Shown here: positions 25,790 through 34,378 of the stretch, in pieces
Layout of the letters: every line of letters begins with the position of its first letter
Numbering within the stretch: position 1 is the first letter of the stretch
Assembly (NCBI GenBank): GCA_045106985.1
Contig: JBGCFQ010000004.1
Coordinates: forward strand, 33,115 to 97,114
Source: JAUIET01 sp045106985
Lineage (GTDB): Bacteria; Pseudomonadota; Gammaproteobacteria; Pseudomonadales; JAUIET01
DNA length: 64,000 bases
Direction: 5' to 3'
Notes under the pieces: model-generated
The model's input: only the letters and a program-made list of their open reading frames with translations
Database searches by the model: none
What the model was told of the DNA's origin: nothing
Translations under genes and position numbers: made by a program

Positions 25790-26404
25790 ATGAGCAATGA
25801 CGATGATCGCAAAAACAAGAAACACAAAGCATCTATGGAGAAGCAGAAAGAAAAAGTAGATGCGCGCATAGAAGAAGCATCTACAGAACGCGGCGTCGCC
25901 ATTTTGCTCACAGGTAATGGCAAGGGAAAATCCAGCTCATCGTTTGGAATGGTGATGAGAGCACTTGGATACGGCCAAAAAGTAGGTGTTATTCAGTTCA
26001 TTAAGGGCGAGCAGCTATCTGGCGAAGAACTGTATATTCGAGACAAATGTCCTGAAGTCAAACTGTATCAAATGGGTACTGGCTTTACCTGGAATACCCA
26101 GGATCGAACCTCAGACATCGAAGCCGCTGAGCGCACTTGGGAGCAGGCAGCAGCCATGCTAAGCGACCCGAGTTACCAACTCGTTGTGTTAGACGAAATG
26201 ACCTACATGCTTGCCTACGACTATCTCGATGAAAAGATGATTATCGATGCGATAAAAGGCCGCCCAGTAGAGCAAAGTGTTGTTGTAAGCGGGCGTGGCG
26301 GCGGCTCGACTCTGCAAGAAGCAATGGATACTGTGTCAGAAGTAAAAGACGTTAAGCATGCCTTCAAAGCAGGTATAAAAGCCCGCCAAGGCGTAGACTA
26401 CTAA
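25790..26404 (+). CDS. cobO: Cob(I)alamin adenosyltransferase, CobA/CobO/BtuR type
   Basis: 204 residues. The P-loop TGNGKGKSSSSFGM (near residue 42) is the family's reversed-orientation ATP site. Further motifs are VGVIQFIKGE, the GTGFTW loop and VVLDEMTYML. It attaches the 5'-deoxyadenosyl group to reduced corrinoids. The N-terminal Lys-rich tail of about 35 residues is also seen in other members. It lies 32 bases after btuB in the riboswitch-led operon. Confidence 0.96.
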   Translation: MSNDDDRKNKKHKASMEKQKEKVDARIEEASTERGVAILLTGNGKGKSSSSFGMVMRALGYGQKVGVIQFIKGEQLSGEELYIRDKCPEVKLYQMGTGFTWNTQDRTSDIEAAERTWEQAAAMLSDPSYQLVVLDEMTYMLAYDYLDEKMIIDAIKGRPVEQSVVVSGRGGGSTLQEAMDTVSEVKDVKHAFKAGIKARQGVDY

Positions 26405-26413
26405 GCCACGCAT

Positions 26414-27898
26414 ATGCCTGCTACCACACTCATGGTGCAGGGCACCACGTCTGACGCGGGCAAAACCGTGCTCGTTGCTGGCTTGTGCCGAGTACTTGCA
26501 CGCAGAGGCGTTTCTGTCGCTCCATTTAAGTCACAAAATATGGCACTAAACAGTGCCGTAACAGCTGACGGCGGTGAAATCGGTAGGGCCCAAGCTTTGC
26601 AGGCGATAGCAGCCGGCTTACAAGCGCATACCGACATGAACCCGGTTCTGTTAAAACCTTCCACTGATACCGCGGCACAGGTGATTATCCACGGCAAGGC
26701 CATTGGCAATCAGGACGCAACCGCCTTTCACGATTACAAACAGTTCGCGATGCAAGCTGTCCTAGAGTCACATCAACGTTTGAGCGATCAATATTCTGTC
26801 GTCATCGCTGAGGGTGCCGGAAGCCCCGCCGAAATCAACTTGCGCGAGGGTGATATCGCCAATATGGGCTTCGCCGAGGCGGTAGACTGCGACGTTATAT
26901 TGATAGCGGATATTGATCGTGGCGGTGTTTTTGCGCACCTGGTTGGCACCTTGGCGCTTCTAAGCGCTAGCGAACAGGCCAGAGTTAAGGGCTTTGTCAT
27001 AAATAGATTCAGAGGTGATATCAGTTTATTAGAGCCTGGTTTAGATTGGCTAGAACAGCATACTGGAAAACCTGTTATCGGAGTTCTTCCTTATTTGCAT
27101 GGCCTTCAGTTAGACGCCGAGGACGCAATTGATGCATGGCAACCACCCGTAACAGAAAGCGCCATAAGGGTAGTTGTTCCGGTACTTCCTAGAATCAGCA
27201 ACCACACAGACTTTGATAGCTTGCGGCTTAACCCGGCCGTTGAGTTGATTTATGTCGGCATAGATGAGCCCGTACCCAACGCTGACGTCATCATATTACC
27301 CGGCAGTAAAAGTGTACGTAACGACCTGCAGCACTTGTTAGACAGAGGCTGGCTGAAAGCAATCAACAAACATTTGCGCTATGGCGGAAAGCTTCTGGGT
27401 ATTTGCGGCGGTTTCCAGATGCTGGGAGACATTGTTCATGACCCAGAAGGTATTGAGGGAGTACCAGGGTCTAGTAAAGCCATGTCGCTACTCAATATGC
27501 AAACGACTCTCAAAGCTGCGAAGCAGTTAGAGCGAGTGTCAGGATGCCTGCTTTATGGCTCGCAAGCTGCAGTGGAAGGCTATGAAATACACTGTGGAAT
27601 CAGCGAAGGGGCAGCGCTTAGCAAGCCTTTCCTAGTGTTCGACGATGCACGAGTTGATGGCGCGATATCCGCTGATGAGCAGATAATTGGCACCTACGTG
27701 CATGGCTTATTCGACAAAGCAGAAGCCTGCAGCGCATTACTTGACTGGATGGGTATCGAAGATGCGCAAACGGTAGATATCGATCACATTAGACACCGCG
27801 AACTCGAGCGCCTAGCGGACACGATAGAAAAGCACTTAGAGCTGAGCCTTCTCGGTCCTGACTTCGCACAGCCCGCGAGGCCAGCTTCACATGGTTAG
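26414..27898 (+). CDS. cobQ: Cobyric acid synthase (adenosylcobyrinic acid a,c-diamide amidase)
   Basis: 494 residues. The N-terminal ATP-binding domain has QGTTSDAGKTVLVAGLCR, and the class I amidotransferase-like C-terminal domain has the nucleophile in LLGICGGFQMLG (near residue 334) and His in YVHGLFDKAEA. It amidates carboxylates b, d, e and g of the corrin ring. This is the only ring-modification gene in a cluster otherwise devoted to salvage. It overlaps btuC by 8 bases. Confidence 0.95.
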   Translation: MPATTLMVQGTTSDAGKTVLVAGLCRVLARRGVSVAPFKSQNMALNSAVTADGGEIGRAQALQAIAAGLQAHTDMNPVLLKPSTDTAAQVIIHGKAIGNQDATAFHDYKQFAMQAVLESHQRLSDQYSVVIAEGAGSPAEINLREGDIANMGFAEAVDCDVILIADIDRGGVFAHLVGTLALLSASEQARVKGFVINRFRGDISLLEPGLDWLEQHTGKPVIGVLPYLHGLQLDAEDAIDAWQPPVTESAIRVVVPVLPRISNHTDFDSLRLNPAVELIYVGIDEPVPNADVIILPGSKSVRNDLQHLLDRGWLKAINKHLRYGGKLLGICGGFQMLGDIVHDPEGIEGVPGSSKAMSLLNMQTTLKAAKQLERVSGCLLYGSQAAVEGYEIHCGISEGAALSKPFLVFDDARVDGAISADEQIIGTYVHGLFDKAEACSALLDWMGIEDAQTVDIDHIRHRELERLADTIEKHLELSLLGPDFAQPARPASHG

Positions 27899-28913
27899 GC
27901 TAATCAAACCAAGCGCCCTGCTGATTGTATTACTGATTGCATTACCACTGTGCTTATTGTTGGCTATCGGCACAGGCCCAGCTGAATTATCACCATCTGA
28001 CATTTTCGCTGCATTGTGGCAAGAGGACAATCAAAGCAGTTTGATTGTGCAGCAAATTCGAATACCAAGGGCATTACTGGCGTTAAGCGTAGGCGGCATA
28101 CTGGCAATATGCGGCACCGCAATGCAGGGTTTATTTCGCAACCCGCTTGCCGACCCTTCCCTGATCGGCGTAAGTGGCGGCGCTTTAGCTGGAGCAAGCT
28201 TTGCAATTGTCCTAGGCGAAGGTTTGCTGGTATCGCATGGAATTGGAAGTTTGTCGCTGGTCGCATTTGCCGCTTTTTTGGGCGGTGCCTTTTGCGCCTT
28301 ATTTGTGTACAAGTTAGCGACCGGGCCAGATGGCACCTCTGTTGCAACGATGTTGTTAGCAGGCATCGCGATAACCGCCCTTGCCGGCGCGGTTAATCAT
28401 CTACTCGAGTTTTTCGCAAGTAACGATATGCTAAGGAGAATAAGCCTTTGGCAAATGGGCGGCCTTGATGGCGCTAGCTGGCCACGCGTTACCTTGGCGA
28501 TGATTACATTAATAATACTTGTCAGCCGTCTGCCACAACACGCTACAGCACTCAACGCGTTGCTTTTAGGTGAGTCAGAAGCACGACACCTTGGTATTAA
28601 GGTGCAAACGCTAAAAATTGAATTGATATTACTTGCAGCATTCGGCGTTGGCTTAGTTGTTGCGCTAGCGGGCACTATCGCATTTGTTGGCCTCGTAATT
28701 CCGCATTTGATTCGGCTACTTATCGGGCCTGACCACCGCTTCCTTCTACCTTGTGCAGCGTGTGCAGGTGCCGTGTTACTGTTGCTCGCCGATACCTTCG
28801 CTCGCGTTATTATCGCACCGAGCGAGTTACCTATAGGCATTGTTACTGCCGCCATTGGCGCGCCATTCTTTATATCACTGCTGAGGCGTCGACATCAGTA
28901 TGGAATGCAATGA
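27891..28913 (+). CDS. btuC: Vitamin B12 ABC transporter permease BtuC
   Basis: 340 residues of the FecCD/BtuC permease family, with about ten TM helices. Motifs: QIRIPRALLALSVGGILAICGTAMQG, NPLADPSLIGVSGGALAGAS, and the coupling-helix region LLLGESEARHLGI, followed by GTIAFVGLVIPHLIRLLIGPDHR. B12 specificity is inferred from context, since siderophore permeases look alike. The start overlaps cobQ, and the stop overlaps the btuD ATG. Confidence 0.92.
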   Translation: MVRLIKPSALLIVLLIALPLCLLLAIGTGPAELSPSDIFAALWQEDNQSSLIVQQIRIPRALLALSVGGILAICGTAMQGLFRNPLADPSLIGVSGGALAGASFAIVLGEGLLVSHGIGSLSLVAFAAFLGGAFCALFVYKLATGPDGTSVATMLLAGIAITALAGAVNHLLEFFASNDMLRRISLWQMGGLDGASWPRVTLAMITLIILVSRLPQHATALNALLLGESEARHLGIKVQTLKIELILLAAFGVGLVVALAGTIAFVGLVIPHLIRLLIGPDHRFLLPCAACAGAVLLLLADTFARVIIAPSELPIGIVTAAIGAPFFISLLRRRHQYGMQ

Positions 28914-29713
28914 CAGTCATTAGCGTAAACAATGCTAGCGTAACCGCTTATGGTAAAGCGCTGCTTAGCAATATAGAGCTTACGGCAGACGCAGGCGAGA
29001 TCATCGCCATTCTTGGGCCTAATGGAGCCGGTAAGACCTCACTGCTAAATACGATTAGCGGAGAGATGGCACCCTCTTCTGGAACGAGTACGTTTCTAGA
29101 AATGGCTCCGGCTAATTGGGAGAATCGCGCCTTAGCAAAACAAATGGCGGTGTTACCGCAATTTTCCCTACTCAGTTTTCCGTTCAGTGTGGAAGAAGTA
29201 GTTCGACTCGGGCGGACGCCACATGATACCGGTCAAGTTCGGGATAGAGAGATTTCCTTGCAATGCCTGGACCGCTTAGACGCCTCGCATCTGCGCCACA
29301 GGCTGTATACCGAACTAAGTGGCGGCGAGCGACAACGTGTTCAGTTGGCTAGGGTGCTTAGCCAGATCTGGTGCGACGAGACAAGCCCAATAGCCAAGCA
29401 ACGCTGCTTGCTGCTGGATGAGCCAACGGCTGCACTCGACCTAGCGCTCCGAGCGAAAGTACTGACGGTATTGCGCGAGTTTGCTCGAAACGGTTGCGCC
29501 ATCATATTGGTGCTCCATGACTTTAACCTGGCGGCGCAATACGCCGATCGATTGATATTGCTTCATCAAGGCTCATCAATGGCGCACGGCACGGCACAAG
29601 ACGTTTTAACCGCAGAGAACATAAAAGAAGTATTTAACGTGGACGCACATATCATTGATCATCCCGACAACGGCAGGCCAGTAGTCGTTCCATCAATGGG
29701 GCTTGTAGAATGA
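28910..29713 (+). CDS. btuD: Vitamin B12 ABC transporter ATP-binding protein BtuD
   Basis: 267 residues from ATG 28910, which overlaps the btuC stop (ATGA). A longer frame to 28751 exists, but its extra 53 residues are Cys/Arg-rich noise inside btuC. Walker A is LGPNGAGKTSLL, the Q-loop is near VLPQFS, the signature LSGGERQRVQLARVLSQ, Walker B CLLLDEPTAALD, and the switch His is in VLHDFNLA. It powers import through BtuC. Heme and siderophore ATPases (HmuV type) are similar; context favours B12. Confidence 0.93.
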   Translation: MTVISVNNASVTAYGKALLSNIELTADAGEIIAILGPNGAGKTSLLNTISGEMAPSSGTSTFLEMAPANWENRALAKQMAVLPQFSLLSFPFSVEEVVRLGRTPHDTGQVRDREISLQCLDRLDASHLRHRLYTELSGGERQRVQLARVLSQIWCDETSPIAKQRCLLLDEPTAALDLALRAKVLTVLREFARNGCAIILVLHDFNLAAQYADRLILLHQGSSMAHGTAQDVLTAENIKEVFNVDAHIIDHPDNGRPVVVPSMGLVE

Positions 29714-30210
29714 AACACTTGATTTTGGGAGGAGCACGTTCCGGCAAAAGCCGGCACGCTGAAGCATTGGCGATCGAAAGTGGACGGCCTCTTCTCTATG
29801 TAGCCACCTCTCAATCTCTTGATGAAGAGATGTCTGCACGTATTAAAATCCACCAGCAACGAAGGGATTCATCGTGGAAACTGATCGAAGAACCTCTTCA
29901 GCTGGCCAAATCCCTGCTTGAGCATTCGGCCGCAGACAGCTGCCTGCTGGTTGACTGCCTTACATTATGGGTAAGCAACTGTCTCATCGAAGAAATCTGG
30001 GAACAGGAACGGAGCGCATTGCTAGAGTGCATCGACGACCTTCCTGGCGAATTGCTGCTTGTCAGCAACGAAGTGGGACAAGGTATTGTGCCTATGGGCG
30101 AATTAAGCAGACGGTTTGTTGACGAAAGCGGCCGATTGCATCAAGAACTGGCCCAACGATGCGACAAAGTCACAATGTTGGTTGCTGGGCTGCCACAGCA
30201 GCTAAAATAA
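29710..30210 (+). CDS. cobU: Adenosylcobinamide kinase / adenosylcobinamide-phosphate guanylyltransferase
   Basis: 166 residues. The P-loop is GGARSGKSRHAE (residues 6-17). The His in RIKIHQQRRDSSW is the expected guanylylated residue, followed by a second Walker-like strand CLLVDCLTLWVSN and SNEVGQGIVP. It phosphorylates cobinamide and adds GMP to give AdoCbi-GDP, the substrate of CobS. It overlaps btuD by 4 bases. Confidence 0.96.
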   Translation: MKHLILGGARSGKSRHAEALAIESGRPLLYVATSQSLDEEMSARIKIHQQRRDSSWKLIEEPLQLAKSLLEHSAADSCLLVDCLTLWVSNCLIEEIWEQERSALLECIDDLPGELLLVSNEVGQGIVPMGELSRRFVDESGRLHQELAQRCDKVTMLVAGLPQQLK

Positions 30211-30237
30211 GCAGTTTCCCGTTTAAGTGGTATATCT

Positions 30238-31284
30238 ATGCTTCAGTGGTTAAATGAGCCTGCAGCTCAAACATCATCACGCGCTCAAGAGGCAGCCGAA
30301 GCCCGACAGGCATCACTGACAAAACCAGTTGGCTCTCTCGGCGTATTGGAAGACATAGCCATTAAATTCGCCGGCTGGCAAGGATCATCAAAGCCAGAGC
30401 TATCAAATGTGAGCCTGCGCATTTTTGCTGCTGATCATGGAGTTGCCACCGAAGGCGTATCGGCATTTCCACAAGAAGTCACCGCGCAAATGATTGGCAA
30501 TTTTTTATCCGGTGGCGCTGCCGTTTCAGTATTAGCCAGAAAACTGAATGCGAGCTTTAGCGTGGTTAACTTAGGCACAGCCACGCCATTGGACGATGCT
30601 GAAAATCTGCATAACCTACAACTAGCCGCAGGCAGCCATAATTTTTGTGAGCAAGCCTCACTGGGTGATGAGCTGCTCGAAAAATGCCTGGAAGCTGGCA
30701 GACAATTCGGCGCTGAAGAAGATTGTCAGTTGTTTGTAGCGGGTGAAATGGGAATCGGAAACACCACGTCGGCCTCAGCAATTTGCAGCGCGGCGTTAAC
30801 ACTGCCAGTAGAACAAAGTGTTGGCCGTGGTACTGGGATCACCGATTCCGTTCTTGAGCAAAAGCAGAAAGTAGTGCGCACCGGACTCGATAAACATCGC
30901 ACCAGCATTCGTACTCCTCTTGGCATTCTCTCTCATGTAGGCGGCTTGGAAATAGCCGCAATGGTTGGAGCCTACATTAGCGCTGCACAGAAAGGTGTTC
31001 CCATTCTAGTTGATGGCTACATCTGTTCTTCGGCGGCACTCATCGCCTGCCAAATAAACCCCTCCATTCGTAACTGGATGTTGTTTGCACATCGATCTAC
31101 AGAGCCAGGTCACCAACATATATTGACTAAAATGGATGCCAAACCTCTTTTCGATTTGGGCTTGCGCCTGGGCGAAGGCTCAGGGGCCGCACTAGCCATT
31201 CCCTTCATTCAGCATGCGCTGGCACTGCACAATGAAATGGCAACCTTCCGAGAGGCCGCCGTAACGGCCGGTAAAAACTATTGA
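30238..31284 (+). CDS. cobT: Nicotinate-nucleotide-dimethylbenzimidazole phosphoribosyltransferase
   Basis: 348 residues. Activates the lower-ligand base to alpha-ribazole phosphate using nicotinate mononucleotide. Motifs: KPVGSLGVLEDIA near the start, FAADHGVATEGVSAFPQEVT, GEMGIGNTTSASAI, and the C-terminal catalytic Glu segment LRLGEGSGAALAIP. Length is normal. A 27-base gap with its own ribosome site separates it from cobU. It makes the second substrate for CobS. Confidence 0.96.
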   Translation: MLQWLNEPAAQTSSRAQEAAEARQASLTKPVGSLGVLEDIAIKFAGWQGSSKPELSNVSLRIFAADHGVATEGVSAFPQEVTAQMIGNFLSGGAAVSVLARKLNASFSVVNLGTATPLDDAENLHNLQLAAGSHNFCEQASLGDELLEKCLEAGRQFGAEEDCQLFVAGEMGIGNTTSASAICSAALTLPVEQSVGRGTGITDSVLEQKQKVVRTGLDKHRTSIRTPLGILSHVGGLEIAAMVGAYISAAQKGVPILVDGYICSSAALIACQINPSIRNWMLFAHRSTEPGHQHILTKMDAKPLFDLGLRLGEGSGAALAIPFIQHALALHNEMATFREAAVTAGKNY

Positions 31285-31892
31285 TTAGCACCACAATAGA
31301 CCTATTGCGCCACGGTCAATGCGTGGGTGGTGAAATCGTGCGTGGTGCCATAGATGTAGAACTAACCGATGAAGGTTGGCAACAGATGCATATGTCTGTG
31401 GAATCATCCTCAGCAAACTGGCAGCGTATTGTCAGCTCTCCGTTAAAAAGATGCCAGCTGTTTGCCAGCGCTCTTGCGAATAAGCGACAGTTGCCGCTGA
31501 CTATTATTGACGATTTAAGAGAGATAAGCTTTGGGGCCTGGGAAGGACGAAAATGGTCCGATATAGCTCAAGAAGAACCAGAAAAAATGCGTGATTTCTG
31601 GGCGCTCGAAAGTGGTGTATCTCCTGCAGGTGGTGAGTCGCTCGCCTCTTTTAACCATCGCTGTAAGTCCGGACTGAACGAAGTGCTAAACAGCCACAAC
31701 GGCGAAAACATTCTATGCGTCACACACGGCGGAACTATTAGAATGTTGCTAGCCGATACCTTGGGCACTGCTCACGCAAGCGATCCTTGGGACGTTCCCT
31801 ACGCCTGCTATTCTCGCTTAAGCTATTCACAAGATGATGAACAGCGCCAGTTCGGGCGAGTAGTTTTCCATAACCGACTATCCACTATTTAA
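31281..31892 (+). CDS. cobC: Alpha-ribazole phosphatase CobC (histidine phosphatase superfamily)
   Basis: 203 residues. The N-terminal phosphohistidine motif is LLRHGQCVGG, followed by SSPLKRCQLFA, LREISFGAWEGRKW and the second catalytic His in CVTHGGTIRML. It removes phosphate from alpha-ribazole phosphate or from adenosylcobalamin 5'-phosphate. The start is TTG 31281, overlapping the cobT stop. The RHG superfamily is broad; the position between cobT and cobS supports the CobC role. Confidence 0.9.
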   Translation: MISTTIDLLRHGQCVGGEIVRGAIDVELTDEGWQQMHMSVESSSANWQRIVSSPLKRCQLFASALANKRQLPLTIIDDLREISFGAWEGRKWSDIAQEEPEKMRDFWALESGVSPAGGESLASFNHRCKSGLNEVLNSHNGENILCVTHGGTIRMLLADTLGTAHASDPWDVPYACYSRLSYSQDDEQRQFGRVVFHNRLSTI

Positions 31893-31896
31893 ATTA

Positions 31897-32688
31897 ATGA
31901 AAGACTCAAACGCACAAGCACCGGGCGCCCTGTTGCTTCACTTTCAGGCGTTGCTCTGTGCACTACAATTCATGACTTTACTTCCAGTTGGACGCTGGTT
32001 ACGCATTCAAGACAACAAAGCGATGCGAACATTGTCCGCGGCTTACTATCCGTTTGCGGGCCTGGCAATAGCTGCCATATTGTGGCTAGTGCTTAGCGTT
32101 ACCAACAACCTCCCTGCTAGCATAACCGCTGCATTGCTACTTATTGTGTGGGTGGCAATCACAGGCGCTTTGCATTTAGACGGGCTTGCTGATTCAGGCG
32201 ACGCTTTACTCGGCGGTTTGGGTAACAAAGAGCGTAGCCTCGACATTATGAAGGACCCTAGTGCGGGCACAATTGCCGTGGTTGCGCTGAGCTTATTGTT
32301 GCTGCTAAAGCTTGTAGCGCTACTTCATCTAGTAAACTTCCCGCAGGCAATTGTTGCAAGCTGTATCATTGGTCGAGCCAGTGCTATGTTTCTTTTCGTA
32401 TCAACTGATTATGTACGCCACGCAGGCATAGGCAGTGCAGCGGCAGATAATCCAGCCCGTCAGGCCATATTTATTTCACTTGCTATCTCCTTGCTTGTTG
32501 TTGTTGCCTTATTAGGATTATCACTCGCTGCAGTCGCCCTAACGGTTACCATGATTGTTGCTTTCTATTGGAGGCAATTGTGGATAAACCGTATCGATGG
32601 TTTCACCGGAGACACCGCAGGCGCATCAATTGAACTCTGTGAAGCGGCTTTACTTTTTAGCTGTGCAATCTATTTCAATCTACCCTGA
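31897..32688 (+). CDS. cobS: Adenosylcobinamide-GDP ribazoletransferase (cobalamin synthase)
   Basis: 263 residues, a polytopic membrane enzyme with about six TM helices. Family hallmarks are LQFMTLLPVG near the N-terminus, the acidic motif HLDGLADSGDALLGG (near residue 90), MKDPSAGTIAV, GRASAMFLF, and GFTGDTAGASIELCEA at the end. It joins AdoCbi-GDP with alpha-ribazole or its phosphate, the last step of nucleotide-loop assembly. Confidence 0.95.
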   Translation: MKDSNAQAPGALLLHFQALLCALQFMTLLPVGRWLRIQDNKAMRTLSAAYYPFAGLAIAAILWLVLSVTNNLPASITAALLLIVWVAITGALHLDGLADSGDALLGGLGNKERSLDIMKDPSAGTIAVVALSLLLLLKLVALLHLVNFPQAIVASCIIGRASAMFLFVSTDYVRHAGIGSAAADNPARQAIFISLAISLLVVVALLGLSLAAVALTVTMIVAFYWRQLWINRIDGFTGDTAGASIELCEAALLFSCAIYFNLP

Positions 32689-32690
32689 GT

Positions 32691-33644
32691 ATGAAAATAC
32701 AGACTTCGACAACAAACATACCCATGTTAATTATACTGATGGCAGTATTATGGCTGGTGTCATTCAGCAGCTATGGTGCTGTGGTAAATCTGCAAGAAGG
32801 ATCTAGACTGCGGATGCAAGAAGGAATTTCAGTAGAAGATGGCATCGGAAATGTAGTCAGGCTAAAGCAGCCAGCGCGGCGGGTCGTCGCCTTAGCGCCG
32901 CATATAGTTGAGAATTTATACTCAGCCGGAGCCGGCAAGGAAATTGTAGCCGCTGTAGGTTATAGCGACTACCCGGAGGAAGCCAAAAAACTGCCTCACG
33001 TTGGCTCATACAATGTATTCAGCGTGGAAGCGATTCTAAGCTTCAAACCAGACTTGGTCGTGGCATGGAAAGAAGGTAGCAAAGCGGAACATTTAGACCA
33101 GCTACGAAGCCTTGGCTTAGCGGTATACGTATCAAACCCAGGTCAACTTGAAGATCTGGCAAAAAACGTAAGAGACTTAGGCATACTCACAGGCCATAGT
33201 GAGACTGCCACTGACACCGCCGACGCATACCTCACAGAATTACTGCGCTTACGCGAACATTTTTCAAAGAAAGAACCGGTTTCGATATTTTATCAAGTAT
33301 GGGACGAACCACTTCAAACTCTAAACGGCGAGCACCTGGTAAGCGATGTATTCAAGTTGTGTGGTGGCCGCAATGTATTTGCAGATGAACCATCCGTAGC
33401 ACCAAAGATTAACCTTGAGTCCCTATTAAAGGCTGATCCTGAAGCGATCATCGCCTCAGGCATGGGCGAGTCTAAACCCGAGTGGTTAGATAATTGGCGG
33501 AATTGGCCTAGCTTACGCGCCGCGACTCATAACAATTTATACTTTGTCCCTCCCGACCTAATTCAAAGGCATTCTCTGCGTATTTTACAGGGCGCCAGAA
33601 TCGTGTGCGATCAGCTGGAGAAAGTACGGTCCTCTAGGTTCTAG
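32691..33644 (+). CDS. btuF: Periplasmic cobalamin-binding protein BtuF
   Basis: 317 residues. An N-terminal hydrophobic signal (PMLIILMAVLWLVSFSSYGA, cleavage near residue 32) is followed by a two-lobed type III periplasmic-binding fold: RVVALAPHIVENLYSAGAG, AAVGYSDYPEEAKKLPHVGSY, FKPDLVVAWK, FYQVWDEPLQTL and GGRNVF. It hands B12 to BtuCD. It is the last gene of the operon, separated from btuCD by four salvage genes. Helical-backbone metal receptors share the fold; context settles the call. Confidence 0.92.
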   Translation: MKIQTSTTNIPMLIILMAVLWLVSFSSYGAVVNLQEGSRLRMQEGISVEDGIGNVVRLKQPARRVVALAPHIVENLYSAGAGKEIVAAVGYSDYPEEAKKLPHVGSYNVFSVEAILSFKPDLVVAWKEGSKAEHLDQLRSLGLAVYVSNPGQLEDLAKNVRDLGILTGHSETATDTADAYLTELLRLREHFSKKEPVSIFYQVWDEPLQTLNGEHLVSDVFKLCGGRNVFADEPSVAPKINLESLLKADPEAIIASGMGESKPEWLDNWRNWPSLRAATHNNLYFVPPDLIQRHSLRILQGARIVCDQLEKVRSSRF

Positions 33645-33702
33645 CGTTATGCGGCTGGTGAAATCAGCTTATTAAGATACAACCTAGAAGATGCTCTACT
33701 GA

Positions 33703-34374
33703 CTAGAGGTGATAAGACGATCCAGTCATTGCTTTCGACAATACCGTCATAGATTGTTTTACAACCCCCGGGAAATTGAGCCCGCCTTCATCAATTGCAT
33801 GTTCTGCATGACTATTTTCGTCAATCAGCATCTGTTCGAGTATCGCCCTGCTTTTTAAATCACCGCCAGGTATTTGCTCATAGTGTTCGTTTAAGTGTTT
33901 GCACACTTGCTCCTCGGTCGCTGCAACAAAACCAAGACTGATCTTATCACTTAAAATACCTGTTAGAGCCCCCATCGAAAAAGACATGGCATACCAAAGC
34001 GGATTTAGGTAGCTGGTATGCGATCCCAGTTCGTGAATACGCTTCTCGCACCAAACTAAATGATCTTCTTCTTCCGCGGCTGCGGCCATCATTGAGCGTC
34101 TAACCGACTCAGACTTTGCCGACAGCGACTGACCTCGGTAAAGCGCCTGAGCACAAACCTCACCCGTATGATTCACCCTCATGAGCGCAGCCGTGTGTAC
34201 GCGTTGCTGGTCGTTTATAGACTCATTCTGCGACTCTAGCTGATCCGCAGGTGATGGCCGGCTGCTCTCCAGCTGCTTGCCACCAGCAAATGTTTTCAAC
34301 ATCTCATCGGCAGAGCCGATGACCCGGTCTATAAAACTTAGACGTCTAACATTGGCAAGCTTATCAATAGCCAT
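33703..34374 (-). CDS. coq7: 3-demethoxyubiquinol 3-hydroxylase Coq7
   Basis: 223 residues. The ferritin-like di-iron ligands are visible: Glu in NHTGEVCAQALY, ExxH in EEEDHLVWCEKRI, Glu in TEEQVCKHLNEHYE, and DENSHAEHA. It carries out the O2-dependent penultimate hydroxylation of ubiquinone synthesis. ATG 34374 is preferred over 34389 because GGAGGGTAGGA lies directly before it. The stop of the upstream kinase gene is five bases before this start. It converges with btuF. Confidence 0.93.
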   Translation of the reverse strand: MAIDKLANVRRLSFIDRVIGSADEMLKTFAGGKQLESSRPSPADQLESQNESINDQQRVHTAALMRVNHTGEVCAQALYRGQSLSAKSESVRRSMMAAAAEEEDHLVWCEKRIHELGSHTSYLNPLWYAMSFSMGALTGILSDKISLGFVAATEEQVCKHLNEHYEQIPGGDLKSRAILEQMLIDENSHAEHAIDEGGLNFPGVVKQSMTVLSKAMTGSSYHL

Positions 34375-34378
34375 ATTC

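Noticed and set aside
28751..28909. Upstream extension of btuD
   Set aside because: The extra residues are Cys/Arg-rich and lie inside btuC in another frame; ATG 28910 overlaps the btuC stop as expected in this operon.
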